DNA of 64,000 nucleotides from Muricea muricata (GCA_963855995.1 OY979718.1:60118564-60182563), one strand, 5' to 3'. Positions 31,252 to 44,174 are shown, counted from the stretch's first letter. Notes: generated from the letters alone by a model not told the origin. Program-made: numbers and translations.

Positions 31252-31869
31252 TTAGCTAAACCAACAAGTCTTTATTATTTTTGGTTGATCTTTAACAAAG
31301 TTCCAGCATGATGCCAGTTTTGATTCTAAAGCCTGAACAGGAACGAGAAAGCTCACAATGCATATTAATAGGTAGAAGAATTGACCGCGAGTGGGCAAGA
31401 GGAGTACCGCCATTTTGAACTTTATAAGGTGATGTTCCAATCGAATCAGTCTTAATGTCTTTTTAATATGAGATTTTGTTTTCTCGTCTTTCTTTCCATC
31501 TATATCAGGTTCTTTTCTGCTGTTTTTCAAGCTCTAAATTCTTCTGCGTTCTTACTGCAAGTTCTTGATGCAGATCTGAGGACAGAAAATGTACTTTAAC
31601 GTGTTTCTTTAAGGAATGTTAGAATTCATACAATCCTCTTGCTTCATCTTTTAATCTTTGCAATTGGACTGTTTCAATTAATGTCTTCTTTTCATCCAGC
31701 TCATTTTCAAGTATTGCGTTTCTTTCAATCGCCTTAAAAAATAAAAAAATACTTTGTCAAAGTTCAAATTCACCATTATCTCCACAGGAAACATACAAAT
31801 GAATTAAAACCATGTCGCAAATACCTCATTTAGTCGCTGTTCAAGTCTTCTAGCGAGCTTACTGTGACT
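31252..31869 (-). pseudogene. NDE1: NDE1/NDEL1 (nudE) fragment, broken
   Basis: NudE proteins link LIS1 to dynein. Four exon remnants are in order: 31825-31869 (VTVSSLEDL, then EQRLNE after a 1-base loss), 31636-31732 ([23 protein letters not shown]), an exon starting at 31575 (DLHQELAVRTQKNLELEKQQ) and 31252-31332 (ALESKLASCWNFVKDQ). The order and sequence match the coiled-coil C-terminal half of NDEL1. Lesions: a frameshift in the first exon, GA instead of GT at the donor after 31636, an in-frame stop after KRT, and frame changes in the serine/proline linker (KVQNGGTPLAHS is readable in a third frame). Retained intron positions show it is not a processed copy. The N-terminal exons are missing. 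Confidence 0.72.
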
Positions 31870-31939
31870 CTAAAATGGAAAATACACTAGCTGGTTATAA
31901 ACAAAGCACATTTCACACTGACAAACTGCAAGTCATTAT

Positions 31940-32130
31940 GCCAAGTTACCATACTCCACCACCAAATTACCACATCATGGATTGGCACAGGAGAGCATAG
32001 GTGGAATTTTGAAAACTTGCGAAAATGAGTTTGACTGGCTCGAAATGATGTTTTTCATAAAAGAAGACATATTCCATCATTTTTGCAAAGTTTGAAATGA
32101 TTTCAAGTCATTATGCCAAGTTACCACTTT
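31940..32130. repeat. Dispersed repeat, copy 2
   Basis: Matches 24801-24990 in the same orientation with scattered differences. Begins about 70 bases upstream (in minus-strand sense) of the first NDE1-like exon remnant. Confidence 0.6.
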
Positions 32131-32279
32131 GCTCCCAATATATAAAAATTTTTCACTGATTCCTTAATACATTGATATAAAATTTTGTTTCGGCTACACA
32201 ACTACCGGCCAGCTGACTTGGTTGGTCGCCATATTTTTTTACATTCGGCGGGCGCCGTGTGGTTCAGGGTGAGAAAAAA

Positions 32280-32660
32280 TTATATATTATATAATTCGTT
32301 TCGCTTTAAATAACATTTATTATTTAAATAAATAATCGATTATTTGCTAAATAATCCATTTATTATAAATAAGTGAAATGGACTATTTGTTATATAATTT
32401 ATTTGGTCTAAATAAACAATTTATTGTTTAAATAAATATAAATAATCCATTTATTATATAAAACAGCGAAGCATTATTTGCGAACAATCCTTGTCTTATT
32501 TACAAATAATGAAACGTTTCCAAGATTGTTTGTAAATAATGTGTGGATTATTATCAAATAATCTATTGATTATTCAACAAACAGTACCGCATTTTTTGTA
32601 AATAATGAATTATTTAGGTGAATAATGAAAAAATCTACACATTTTCGACATAAATAATTT
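32280..32660. repeat. TAAATAAT-rich palindromic tract
   Basis: Dozens of variants of AAATAATCCATTTATTAT and ATTTACAAATAATG in both orientations form a very AT-rich tract. Possibly the body of a decayed MITE; no end repeats identified. Confidence 0.5.
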
Positions 32661-33039
32661 TTTTACAAATGGCGCCCCATATATGTCAAAACATCCCCAG
32701 GTCAAAACTTCCCAAAGCTTGGTGTCCCCAATTAAAAACTTCCCCAACCTAAAGTCAAAACGTCCCCGACTCAAAACGTACTTAGGTCAAAACGACCCGA
32801 AAATTTGCAGTTGGTAAAATAATGTTGCTTTTCCACTGGGACTGAGATTACACGGTTTTAAATAAAGCTTAAATCAATTCGCTTTAAATCAATTGTAAAA
32901 AAAAGCCAAAGGAAATGCGAATGCAGAATATATTTTAAAAACAAAACGTTAAAAATAACTCTTTGTTTTTTAACTATGTCATTTGAATGACCATTGAATG
33001 GTTAAGACTAAGAAAATATATATAATATATATTTTAATC

Positions 33040-33040
<1 letters not shown>

Positions 33041-33096
<56 letters not shown>
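33041..33096. repeat. (TA)n microsatellite
   Basis: Uninterrupted TA dinucleotide run. Confidence 0.95.
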
Positions 33097-33101
<5 letters not shown>

Positions 33102-33323
33102 TTTAAAAATTTAGTATAGATACATGTACATATGCTACACTAGGCGGACAAACAATAGGACACGAGGTCCCCTACAAGGTTTGAACACCTATAACTAGAC
33201 TAACAATAAAATTTAACCCCCCCCCCTCTCCACTACAAAACAATTACAAGTAATACAGAGTTAACATGAGCATAAGTTGAGAGTGTTACTATGACGACAT
33301 TTAGGACAGATCAACTTGTAACT

Positions 33324-33587
<264 letters not shown>

Positions 33588-33808
33588 CCTTCACTTCGGT
33601 GTTGTTGAGCACTCTTGTAGAGCGGAGTAGGTGTCTATAGCTATAATGCAAAGCCCACTTCCCTTGAGGTCGTTTGAGCACTCTGGCCCTATGACGTTCT
33701 ACGCATGTCCGCATATGTTGGTTGTGTTGCCTTGTACCGCGTGCGCTTGGTGAGAGCAAGTTCACGTGTATAGGTGTAATGCAGCTACATGTGTAGATGT
33801 GTACCAAG

Positions 33809-33849
33809 CTGCACTGAGGCGTGGAACGCCGAAACATGCATGTCTGCAG
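33809..33849 (+). ncRNA. Hammerhead ribozyme relic
   Basis: Stem I CTGCA/TGCAG (33809-33813 with 33845-33849), then CTGA, stem II GGCG/CGCC (33818-33821 with 33827-33830), GAAA (33831-33834), stem III ACAT/ATGT (33834-33837 with 33840-33843) and the cleavage triplet GTC ending at 33844. All three stems and the cleavage site fit a type I hammerhead, but the core CUGAUGA is shortened to CUGA, which should abolish cleavage. It lies between two (TA)n tracts. Confidence 0.55.
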
Positions 33850-33852
33850 ATT

Positions 33853-34013
<161 letters not shown>

Positions 34014-34128
34014 CTTTACTGATAGGGTGGGAACGTTTTTGACCATTGAGGGTGGGACGTTTTTGACCATTGAGGATGGGGACGTTTTGACATAGGGACG
34101 TTTTGACCGGACACCACAAAATTCTCAC

Positions 34129-34353
34129 CTTGTTTGTGTTTCTTGCTGCTTGCATGGCTTGCAACTGCAGTAACACCAAGGCTTGCAACGGAATTTTTTT
34201 TTTACAAATTTTGCATGCAGCTTTACATGTGTCACCAGGTACTCTAGCCAGCCATTCCTTGAATTCAGGCTTATCGAGCCAACAGGCTTGGAAAGAACAC
34301 TTCACTCGGTTACTGACTCGTGAAGAAACACGTGCTGAGCACGGTGTCTCCAC
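34129..34353 (-). pseudogene. hAT transposase N-terminus with BED zinc finger, frameshifted
   Basis: Encodes FQACWLDKPEFKEWLARVPG, then CKICKK and, one frame over, VASLGVTAVASHASSKKHKQ. C-x2-C..H-x5-H is a BED finger and the W-L-x-x-P-E-F-K-x-W-L lead is typical of the animal hAT family whose C-terminus lies at 17146-17973. The shift occurs in a run of A at about 34194-34203. A donor (CAAG|GTGAGA) follows at 34128. The next transposase exon is not found. Confidence 0.75.
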
Positions 34354-34687
34354 GACACATTATTCAAATTCCCTTGATTTTGCCTTAACATTTCCTTAAA
34401 CCTCCCCCATATGAGATGTAATTTCCTTGAAGTTGTTTGCCACATATTAACGGTTGCCAAGTACGAAATCGCACGCAAAACGCACAATATAATGAATAAA
34501 ACGACATAATACAATTTATTTCTTGTGCTCTTAAAATAATATGAATTGACCTCTGCTACAATGAAATTTAAGGACTTTTCATGGACTATCATGGATTTTA
34601 TAAAAAATTTAAGGACTTTTGAGTACTCAATTTTGCAAGATGCAAATTAAGGATTTTGATGGTTTTTAAGAACCGGTACGAACCCTG

Positions 34688-34803
34688 AATCTAGCTAGCA
34701 ACATAGATTTTTCAAATTACAATTTTGAAACGCATGTCAAAAATGTTAAATCATGTCTCTCGTCTTTTCCAGCAATAAAGCCACTGGAACTGATAAAATA
34801 TGC
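34688..34803 (+). pseudogene. LINE reverse transcriptase remnant, right half
   Basis: Continues the frame broken at 16905: NLASNIDFSNYNFETHVKNV, then after one frameshift SNKATGTDKI, the reverse-transcriptase fingers motif. Similarity ends near 34803. Confidence 0.75.
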
Positions 34804-35046
34804 TTTGGGCTGGGAGCCACTCCAAACAGAAAGGAAAAAATGTGGTTGACGGGGTCAGCGTGTATAAATACAGTTATACTACCACTACTACTACTATGGA
34901 AGTGTTTAGAAGGAAGAGGCAACAAAAAATTGAGGACAACAGTCACTGTTAAGTGAACAAAATTAGACAATTTATATATCCACAAATGTAAAGGTAAAAC
35001 TCGAAAAGACTAATTATCAATGTCTACAGTAAGAATATGTTCATTG

Positions 35047-38000
35047 TTAGACATTGTAACCAACAATGCTCTTTCTTCCAATCATTTCTCCAACAATAAA
35101 CCAGCAGAATATTTCAACTCCCACGAGTGTGTTTGCTGCAGCTTCCTTCATCGACAGGTTAAGAAACTTGCCTTTCACCAGGCTATTCTTCATATTGATA
35201 AAACTCTTTTGAATTGCCGAAAACTCTGATGGCATAGGTGGCGCCAATTCAACACGAGCTGTACTCCATATAGTCGAAAGATGAGGGCGAGATCTTTTAC
35301 CAAGTTCTGAAAAACAAAAATATAGTGGTATTTAGCTTTGCGTTTACCATGTATCATTTTTATTTACTTAGCTTCGTCACAAATGTAGGGTATAAGGTCG
35401 TATTATCTAACCCATGTCAACGGTATATTATCTAACTCACCCTTTCAACTTTCCCTGTGCAAGGAAAGAAAACCCACCACTTTACGCAAAGCATTGACAT
35501 ATGCTCTTTTCACACAAGGACTGGGTTCAAGTCTAGTGGAGAATTCTTACCAAAAATCAAACGTGCAAACTTAGACCTGAAAGGAAAGTGGTCTAACTAC
35601 TTCCCCACTAATATCTCAGTGTCTTCTTTTCAGATAACTTAGCTCTACTTAATGTATACCTGCATCATTATATACATTTATTGTGTAAAATCAAAGTCAA
35701 ATATAAGCATTGTAGCTCAATGGATCACATCATCAGATTTGTTACTAGTTAACCAACCAGGCTATCTATTCACGAACAAAATTGTCTGGCATTAAACAAC
35801 AGAAAAGACAAGTAGGATATTAGGCAACAACACAACTGACCATGTCTGTTCTGTTTAAAGCATGGCTTATAAACTAGTGTAAAAACGTGTTTTCTGCTTC
35901 CAAGACAATATCATAGTAAAGCAGTACTAATAGCTGTCTACCACCAGATGAAACAGCAATTGCTTATTGATTACCAACACCTTGTTGTGTTTCTTTTACA
36001 GAAAATCAGGTTTCAAAACAAGGTGGCAGTGGCTTGAGCTCTTTTAGCTTTTTTTATGTTTAATTGTTGTTTTCATTTCTTCACCTGGCCAAAGCAAACT
36101 ACAGAACAACTTGATCTTTCAAATTAGCCTACTTTTAAAATACCATTTACTTTACATTAAAAGATTAATTAATTAATATTGCAAGCAATATATTGCTAAG
36201 ACAAGCAGGGCCGAAACTAAAGCGTTAATTGGGGGGGGGGTGTATATTCATATATTCACGTTCTGCCCGACGAATTTCTTTTGAAATCAGTTGTCATTAC
36301 CGTTGATTTCAAAAGAAATTCGTCGGGCAGAACGCGAATATATGAATATGCACCCCCCCCAATTAACGCTTTAGTTTCGGCCCTGAAGACAAGGTAGTTT
36401 TCACCAAATGATTATGATCTTAGGTAAATCATGTGGCTTTTAGAACACCACAAGGACACAAAATAAATGAATACAATTACCTTTTTAGCAACAAACAATC
36501 TATTACCTACACATCAATTTGGTTTTAGACATTTTTATTCGAAGATGCACTAGTGTCTGTCTGGCGAAAGCCTTGAGTCTGCTGACAGCACATTGTTATT
36601 AGCCAAATAATTTCCTCGTGCAAACTTTGATTAATAAGATCAACAGCAATCAATAAGGACTGTGATCATAACTTGCCAATGCTGGGAGAATTTTTTACTG
36701 CACGATTTCAGAGCTATAGTATATTGGGAGACTCAGAGAGTTGCAAGGATAGATTAGTTTGAGCATTCAATGTTAAAACTGACACTGAATTTTTACAATA
36801 GGTTTGGAAATAACAGGTTTGGTAACTACCAGGTGCTTCCTATATTTCAATACAAAATAGCAGTAAATAGAATTTGCTGGCATTAGGATTTTATGTGCAC
36901 CTCTAGGGGGGGGGGGCATATACATGGATCACAACTGGTTTAGAAAGTGGCAACACCATTGTATCTTAATTGTAAATGTGCATTTTAACATGCATACTCA
37001 AACAAATATATGTGAATCTAAGGTTCTATGCATATTCAATGCAAACAAAATGGCCTTATGGTTTCAATGCATATTTGACCCAAACAAAATGGCTGTATGT
37101 ACACTTTCAAATGCCAATCAAAACTAACCTACCTGAAACATGCATATTTTACTTTGTCTACTTGATCTAGTTTATAGAAATATTATGTACATCTACACTA
37201 TTAAACTAAATTCTATAAAGATCAAGTTATACAGGAAAAATATGTTGTTACAGTATTATGTATTGAAAATGACCTCAGTGTTGAAATCTTGACATGAATA
37301 GGCTGAATACAATATGCTTTGATATTAAGAATAGCTGGCATAACCATTTGTAAATATCGACAGGGTGATCAAGACCCAAGTCAGATTCTGTGTAAAAAAA
37401 TTCACTCTGGTGGATTTATATATGAATACATTGGCACCAGTTACTCCACCAGCCAACATAGTAGCCCAATATTGGTTCAATATATACACTTGTGTATTTA
37501 TGCTTGGTGTAAAGATTTGTTACTCAGTCAGCTTTTCATGTGTCATGTTTACACCACATACAAGAGAAGCATCACAAGTAAATGCTTAGCAAGCATCTGG
37601 TTTTATTACTAAATATAGGAAAAATAGGTCATGTACATAATTTCGACTACTGTCATTCCGGAGGCCAGGAAAATAACTTCCTCCAGAGTGGGGGAGAATT
37701 TAAAATACCAGTTTGAGAAACAGATATGAGTGGATTAATTAATACTATCCAGCTGATCTGGCCATGAGTAAAAGGCCTGGAACTACAGTCATGGAATAAT
37801 TAGTTTGGGACAAACTAGAACATAGTTGTTCTACATGAGAAGTAGAAATTAATGTTAACCTTACTGCCAATGTTGGCTCTGGGGAACAACATCACATACA
37901 CCAGTGTATCTATATTGTTTTCAGGCAAAAAAGCACTGTACAGGACCAACATTGGTTGGTGGGGGTAAGGGACGGCAGGGGTAAGGGGGAGGGAAAGGGT

Positions 38001-38696
38001 AAAATTTAAATCAATATGCGATCAGAGTTTGTAGTTTAGTCACATATTTTTTTATTTTTAATCCAATCACACGCATAGATTTCCATGACTGTCCCAAGGA
38101 ATTATTCCATGATTGTAGCTATCAAATAGAAATCCATTTTGCTGTTTTTAATCATTCATATCTTTTATTTTCCTTTATGAAACTTGTTGAAACTTTGTAA
38201 TTATGTTTAGTAAAGTAAATTATAAGTCTACCAGAAATTTGGAACTGAAGTAAATCATACTTCATGAGAAATCTGCTAGTTTGGCTTGAAAAATGGATTT
38301 CTATTTGACAACTAGGGCCAGTACTTTTCCGTGTTCTCAGATCACCTAGATGTTATGCAATTGCAATACATAAGATAAAACAACAAAAATAATGCAAAAT
38401 GTTACATATTAAAAGCATAGTTGATACTTAATAAAATCTAAATATGCTGATAAATGTATATGCTGAGCAATATAGTATGAACCGGCATAGTTTATCCACT
38501 GGCCCTACCAAAGGTTTGGTATTTAAAACTTTGTTTTCTTCTGACTAATTAACACAATACAAACGTAACGCCAAATCCTAGAGTTACAAATAAGCAATGC
38601 ATGAGTACCTATTCCTTTCATTCCCACTTTTGTGGACACGGCTACACTTTTAGACAGCACGCTTTCAGCCAATTTTGCCATCCGAGAAGCAGCCAT
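35047..38696 (-). CDS. ATP5MG: ATP synthase subunit g, mitochondrial
   Basis: Small membrane subunit of the F1Fo-ATP synthase that supports dimer formation in the inner mitochondrial membrane. Two coding exons, 38609-38696 and 35047-35306, join in phase (GGAATAG then AACTTGG) to give 115 residues; the human protein has 103. The start MAASRMAKLAESVLSKSV is an amphipathic, basic N-terminus. The second exon gives STIWSTARVELAPPMPSEF and the transmembrane segment LVGVEIFCWFIVGEMIGR ending SIVGYNV, as in the family (GEIIGKRGIIGYDV). The GxxxG-type pattern of the helix is only partly visible. A 3.3-kb intron holds two MITEs and a dispersed repeat. Divergent from the fibrillarin gene. Confidence 0.92.
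36206..36385. mobile_element. hAT-type foldback MITE, 180 bp, 8-bp target duplication
   Basis: Nearly perfect palindrome with ends CAGGGCCGAAACTAAAGCG and mirror, flanked by AAGACAAG on both sides (36198-36205 and 36386-36393). Diverged relatives at 18032, 26995 and 39838. It lies in the ATP5MG intron. Confidence 0.9.
37750..38352. repeat. Dispersed repeat, copy B, with nested MITE
   Basis: Matches copy A (28153-28170 plus 29921-30117) on both sides of the element at 37786-38115. At the place where copy A carries the 1.75-kb element it reads straight through (CAGCTGATCTGGCCATGAG). Confidence 0.7.
37786..38115. mobile_element. Tc1/mariner-type MITE, 330 bp, TA target duplication
   Basis: Ends CAGTCATGGAATAATT and AATTATTCCATGATTG, with TA on both sides (37784-37785, 38116-38117). 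Copy A of the host repeat shows the empty site GAACTA. Confidence 0.82.
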
Positions 38697-38886
38697 CTTG
38701 ATATTTGCTGAGAAAAAAATGGTTGTATACCAGGAGACATTGCGCGCATGTTATGAGCCCTCATGCATCATGTTCAGGAGACGCAGAATTCATGTAACCT
38801 TTTTGTATATTCGTAATAACTTCAAGTTGGAAAACATTGCAGGGTGATTTCGTCTCGTAAAAGTTGAAAAAAGGTTATATCTTAGT
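38697..38886. promoter_or_regulatory. Bidirectional promoter region of ATP5MG and FBL
   Basis: Only 190 bp separate the two divergent start codons, so both transcription starts must lie here or in short 5' untranslated exons. I see no TATA box in a convincing position. Confidence 0.6.
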
Positions 38887-41800
38887 ATGGGAAGACCAGG
38901 TTATGTAGAAAGTATCTTATATAACTTGTGAGGTTCAGCAAAGTGTGTATTTTGTAGAAGGAATGCTAAATTCGTATGTTTATCTTGTAGGAGCAGGCCC
39001 ACCACGTGGTGGTGGTAGAGGAGGTCGTGGAGGAGGACGAGGTAGGTTTCTCGTTATGTATCGCTCCAATTAAACAGGAAAAAGTGTAAAGCTTTAATTC
39101 TAATAAGGTCATGTAGGAATTGAACAAGCATTTCTGTTTTGTGATATGAACTACACAATATTTAAAGTCATCCATTTATTCCAATCGATATTTGGATCTG
39201 TGTTTATATTAATATGCGACAACCGAGATCTTGGTTGCACAGTTTTGATGTTCCCTATATACTTTTTAATAAATTTTTGAAATCTTTGGCGCACAATTTG
39301 CTAACTTTCCAGTCACGCCGGAGATGGTTGTGGTAGGGTATGGTCATGCAAACTGCAAAGGACTTTGATGTTTTGGTGACGGAATGTGAAGTTTTGCCAC
39401 TTGAAATGATCAGTATTTTTTAATTTGGCATGCTTTTTGCCAATGGCAAGATAATTAGAGTTGTTAAAGAAACAACACGTCTACCTTTACAGTTAGTTTT
39501 GCTTGGATGTTGTTTGCATTTTACATTGTGTGATTCCTTGCTGCCGTTGCTGGCTGCTGGTCCAAAAGCCGGCTGGAGAATTTTGCAGGTTCACAAATAA
39601 ATCCTTGCAACTATATACATGAGAATGAACATACATGAGAATGAACAATGACAAATCATAATTTTATCATATACCCTGTGCATTCCTATTTCTTAAACTA
39701 CTACTTAATTACTATAAACTAGCACTAATTACTATAAAACTAAATTTAAAGGTGAGTTACAGTCGCTTCAGTTCTGTGCATGTGTGGGTTGTAACCACAT
39801 TTGCTTGGTCAGGCTTCATTTGCACTCTCTGTGAGCTAAATTCGTCGAGCAGAAAAAATTACTTGAATAAACGCTCTCCCAATTAACGCTCTAGTTGCAC
39901 CCGTATAGACCTAACCAGCTTTGCTCAACAGTTATTCTGACTGGGAACTATTTGCAGAAATGGCTAAAAACGTTCACCTGTATCGTAGCGAAACACGTCC
40001 ATTTGTGTCCAGTGTCCATATCATTTGTTGTGCCTCAGTGTTCACAAAACAATGAAATATGCTATGTTTTGCTACAGTATGGCTCAAGTGGAAATAAAGG
40101 AAATTTCTGAGAATGACACTTCAGATTAAGGATGTATAGATGTGCAACAAGTCACTGGTAAAAACAGCAGAAACAATTTTTTCTGTAATACTTTTATATT
40201 GAAATTTGAACAAATGTACTTGCCAGAAGTGTTCGTTGATATGACGGTATCTGTGAAACAGACGAAGTATCCCCCGTTGCACACCTATGTATCCTTAATC
40301 TATGCTTCCAGCAAACTAAGCATCATCATCACTATCTGCTGTTAATATTTTCATGTGTTCTTCTATTTCTTGCTTCATGGATACATTTTAAAAGACATTA
40401 TAATGATTATATAGCTACTAAAAAAATTGTTTTGTCAAACAATTGAAATATCGGTAATAATTGTTTATCAAATATTGATATCTTGAGAAGTCAAATGTCA
40501 AAATATTGTTATTTAAAAATATTGCTATTTATCGCAACAGCCTATGCCATGTAACCAGTAAGTTAGCATATTGACCAGCACAGTACAATATCTTTGCTCG
40601 GACATTTTATAGGGGGATTTAAAAGTCCTGGACGTGGTGGTCGAGGAGGCAGAGGTGGGGGAAGAGGTGGAGGAAGAGGAAGAGGTCGGGGTGGTCCAGG
40701 TGGTGGAAGAGGTACAGTATACAGCAAAATAACGATCCCAAGCAACCAGGGTTGGAAAAATATTTTCCTTTCTGGGACCATAGATCCGATATATCTGCAT
40801 TAGATATTTCTGCAAACTGAAATTGCTTGTGCAAAAAAAAGCAACAATCAGTTTTAGTCGCTATTTAGCCAAATAAAATTAATTTTTGATAATCATTCGA
40901 AAATTTTTATGCAGTTATATTAGCTCTCGATCTCTCATGATCAACCTGTCTAATTATATGAGAGATGTTCAGATGATTTTGTTTGTTTCCAATACAGAAT
41001 TTCATCATGTAAATTTTCTCCTTGCATTGCACTAGCAGAAACTTTCTGCTTTCAACTGATGCAGAAACTAGTACAGTACAATGTAAAATATTGTCAGGAA
41101 ACTTGTGTACAAATCCATTTTTTATCAAAATTTGTTTCACCTAAAATATTTTATAAATGTGAACTTGAAATATTTTCTGGGAACCTCAAAATTTTCTGGG
41201 ACCAATAGTCTCGTGGTCCGATACATTTTCCACCCCTGCAAGCAACAGCCAAGGTTATCAGAGATTTCTAGAGAGTAAGAAGCGTGATGCAGCTTGACAG
41301 TTGAAAAACTAACTGGCCCAGAGTCCTGACATGAACATTATTGAGAAATGTGAAGCACATGGAGCACAAGAAAAGTGGATAGAGCTCCTGGCTTTATGAT
41401 TTATAATCATGCAGTATTTCCATGGTTTAATTGTCTCCACTGACGCTTTAAACATTTTCAGACTAAATAATAAAAAGTCCCTTAAACTTCAATGTAACTC
41501 TCATGTAGTTTCCATTAGAATAGGTATAATTGATGAATCAGTTTTTTTGCCATGTGTTTGCTTTTTCCAAAAATTCTTTCCCAAGTTTAAACGCCTTCTG
41601 GTCTTCATCTTGGCTAATATTTTGTAGAATTTTTAAAGGTATACACAAAAAATGTTAGACATTTAATGCATTCTATAAACTTTATCTAGACAAGATAGCC
41701 TCTATAATTCTTTAATTAGATCACATCAAAGAGTGGGGTGCTACCTGTTAATTGTTTGCTATTGTTAAATACATGTCTGAATGTTGCCAAGATTCAATAA

Positions 41801-44174
41801 ATGCTACAGTATATTGATATAAAACAATATTTTCCCAGGTGGTTTTAAAGGTGGATCTCGTGTTTCTGTTGAACCACATAGACATGAAGGTTTGTTTTGT
41901 ATTTTTTATTATTCACCAATCAGATTAAAGTGCACGTGCGGCCTTTGGGGATTTCACATGTTTGTGATATTTAGGGCGTTTTGGAAAATGTAAGTTTTAT
42001 TCCTAGAGAAAAATGCCATCTTCATGGTCTTTTTTGGATCCTTAAGCTGCCCTTGCTGACGTCAGCAAATGACGTCAGCTTCTCTAACTTGAGAAGGCAA
42101 AAACCCATCAAGATGAAGTTTTTCTCTGAAACAATATATTGGATTTTGTCTTTAAAATGCACTAAATTTTACAGGTGTATTCATTGCTCGTGGTAAAGAA
42201 GATGCGTTAGTCACCAAAAATATTGTTCCAGGTGAAACTGTGTATGGAGAAAAAAAGATTGCTGTTGATGTATGTGCAGGCTTTAATTTCGGTGTTGCTA
42301 ATTTTGTGCTCCGTTTTGAATTAAGAAAGCTCTCTCGATCTACCGTAATTTTATCGCTGATTTGCCAATGTTATAGCCAGTATCATCACTAGCTCATTGT
42401 TTGATCATGTAGAGCTGTCCTTGAGTGTTGTGATAAATAATTAAAGTATAATATTATTATTTAATAATAAATCGTTTTTAATTACCACTAATAATCATGT
42501 CATGTATTCTTACTGTAAACTTTACAGGTTGATGATGGAAATAAAGTAGAGTACAGAGTATGGAACCCATTTCGTTCTAAACTGGCAGCTGCCATCTTAG
42601 GTGGTATTGATAAGATCCATATGAAACCTGGCAGCAAAGTTCTGTATCTCGGAGCAGCCTCTGGAACAACAGTTTCACATGTTTCTGACATTGTCGGACC
42701 CGTATGTATATAGTATAGTCCTGTCCTAGTAGCTCGCGTTGTTTTAATTAAATAATCATCAGACAATAACTTGAATGAATCTTTAACTGTAAAATTATGA
42801 CATCATATACGCGCAATATTCAAATACACCTATATTTCTCAAGGATGGACTTGTATATGCCGTGGAATTCTCGCACAGATCAGGACGAGACTTAATCAAT
42901 GTCGCGAAGAAAAGAACAAATGTAATTCCTATCATAGAGGATGCTCGACACCCTCATAAATACAGAATGTTAGTAGGTAAGAATGCTTGATCTGAGCACG
43001 CACATGTGTTCATATATTTATATGGTGTTGTGTTGCTATCTGAATAGCATGTCCACGTGGTCATTCCATTCTCTATACCAATACCATAGTCTAGTAGGGC
43101 TGAATGGTTGGTATCAGTGCCAGTCTAGCGCGTATATATTGTTTGCTTACAACTTTTTGTTTTCTTTTAAGGTATGGTGGACACCATTTTTGCTGATGTT
43201 GCTCAGCCTGATCAAGCAAGAATCGTTGCAATTAACGCACATAACTTCTTAAAAAACGGAGGACATTTTGTGATTTCTATTAAGGTTTGTACACGTTATG
43301 TATAGTAAATTTGCTAACGCATTTGGTTAAATTGAGAATTATGTGGAGTTTATGTTGCGTTACTTTAAGGAGCATTAACCAGAAATTATACAAAATTGTG
43401 TCGATTCATCGGTAGGGATGTATAAAAACCTAAAAAAAGTTAGAAATTGCAAGTTGAGGTTTTAGTGATGTTCATCGGAATGTTATTCCTGCGTGTTCCC
43501 CCTCACGCTAAAGGAAAATATCGAGGTGAAGGTTACAGGCAAAGACGCAAGAAATTTCGTATACGCCTGAGGGAAGGCCTGGATGATGGGACACATTTTT
43601 CATGTCTGCGCAATTTTTTTTTAAGGAATCGTGTGATGTAAATCACAATTTATTCTTCATACACACGACCATGTTCAAACTATTTTTGTAATTTAGGCAA
43701 ACTGTATCGATTCTACTGCTGAACCAGCTGCCGTTTTTGCTGGAGAAGTAAAGAAAATGCAGTCCGAAAAAATGAAACCACAAGAACAACTCACTTTAGA
43801 ACCGTATGAAAGAGATCATGCTGTTGTTGTTGGCATATACAGGTAATAATTATTAAATCCTAAAATATAATTTTATGCGATAATAGTACAAATGTGAATG
43901 TTTTATAGCACATAAATTATTTTAATTTTGAAAATAGCATGAAATTGCATTTACGATTCATTCGCGTGTTTCATTGAAAATAATTTGTATCATTACGTTA
44001 TCATATTTTCAATATTTTGCAAGTTGGGCAATTAATGAACGTTGATGTTGAGGTCCTAACATTACTGTAACAACATCGTTACAAAAGTTTTACATGTTCC
44101 ACTGTAGACATTTGCAAACACTTTTTGTTGCTTGTATTTCTTTTAGACCACCTCCAAAGAAAGCTGCAGCGTAA
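38887..44174 (+). CDS. FBL: Fibrillarin, rRNA 2'-O-methyltransferase
   Basis: Catalytic subunit of box C/D snoRNPs in the nucleolus. It methylates rRNA ribose 2'-OH and histone glutamine. Ten coding exons keep frame and give 300 residues: 38887-38899 (tentative first exon, MGRP), 38991-39041, 40613-40711, 41839-41889, 42175-42269, 42528-42701, 42844-42976, 43172-43284, 43697-43842, 44147-44174. Exons 2 to 4 encode a glycine-arginine-rich domain ([12 protein letters not shown] type). [20 protein letters not shown] opens the methyltransferase fold. Motif I is [16 protein letters not shown], followed by [21 protein letters not shown] and FADVAQPDQ. The end is [20 protein letters not shown]. The GAR domain is shorter than in vertebrates. 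The 39042-40612 intron holds a MITE relic. Confidence 0.93.
39838..39900. mobile_element. Half-copy of the 36206 MITE family
   Basis: TTCGTCGAGCAGAA, ATTACTTGAATAAACG and CCCAATTAACGCTCTAGTTG match the second half of 36206-36385. It lies in a fibrillarin intron. Confidence 0.5.

Noticed and set aside
40563..40834. Proline-rich minus-strand frames
   Set aside because: Antisense shadows of the glycine-arginine-rich fibrillarin exon.
41980..44140. Box C/D snoRNAs in fibrillarin introns
   Set aside because: No RUGAUGA paired with CUGA and a terminal stem was found by eye in these introns; GATGATG at 42531 is coding.
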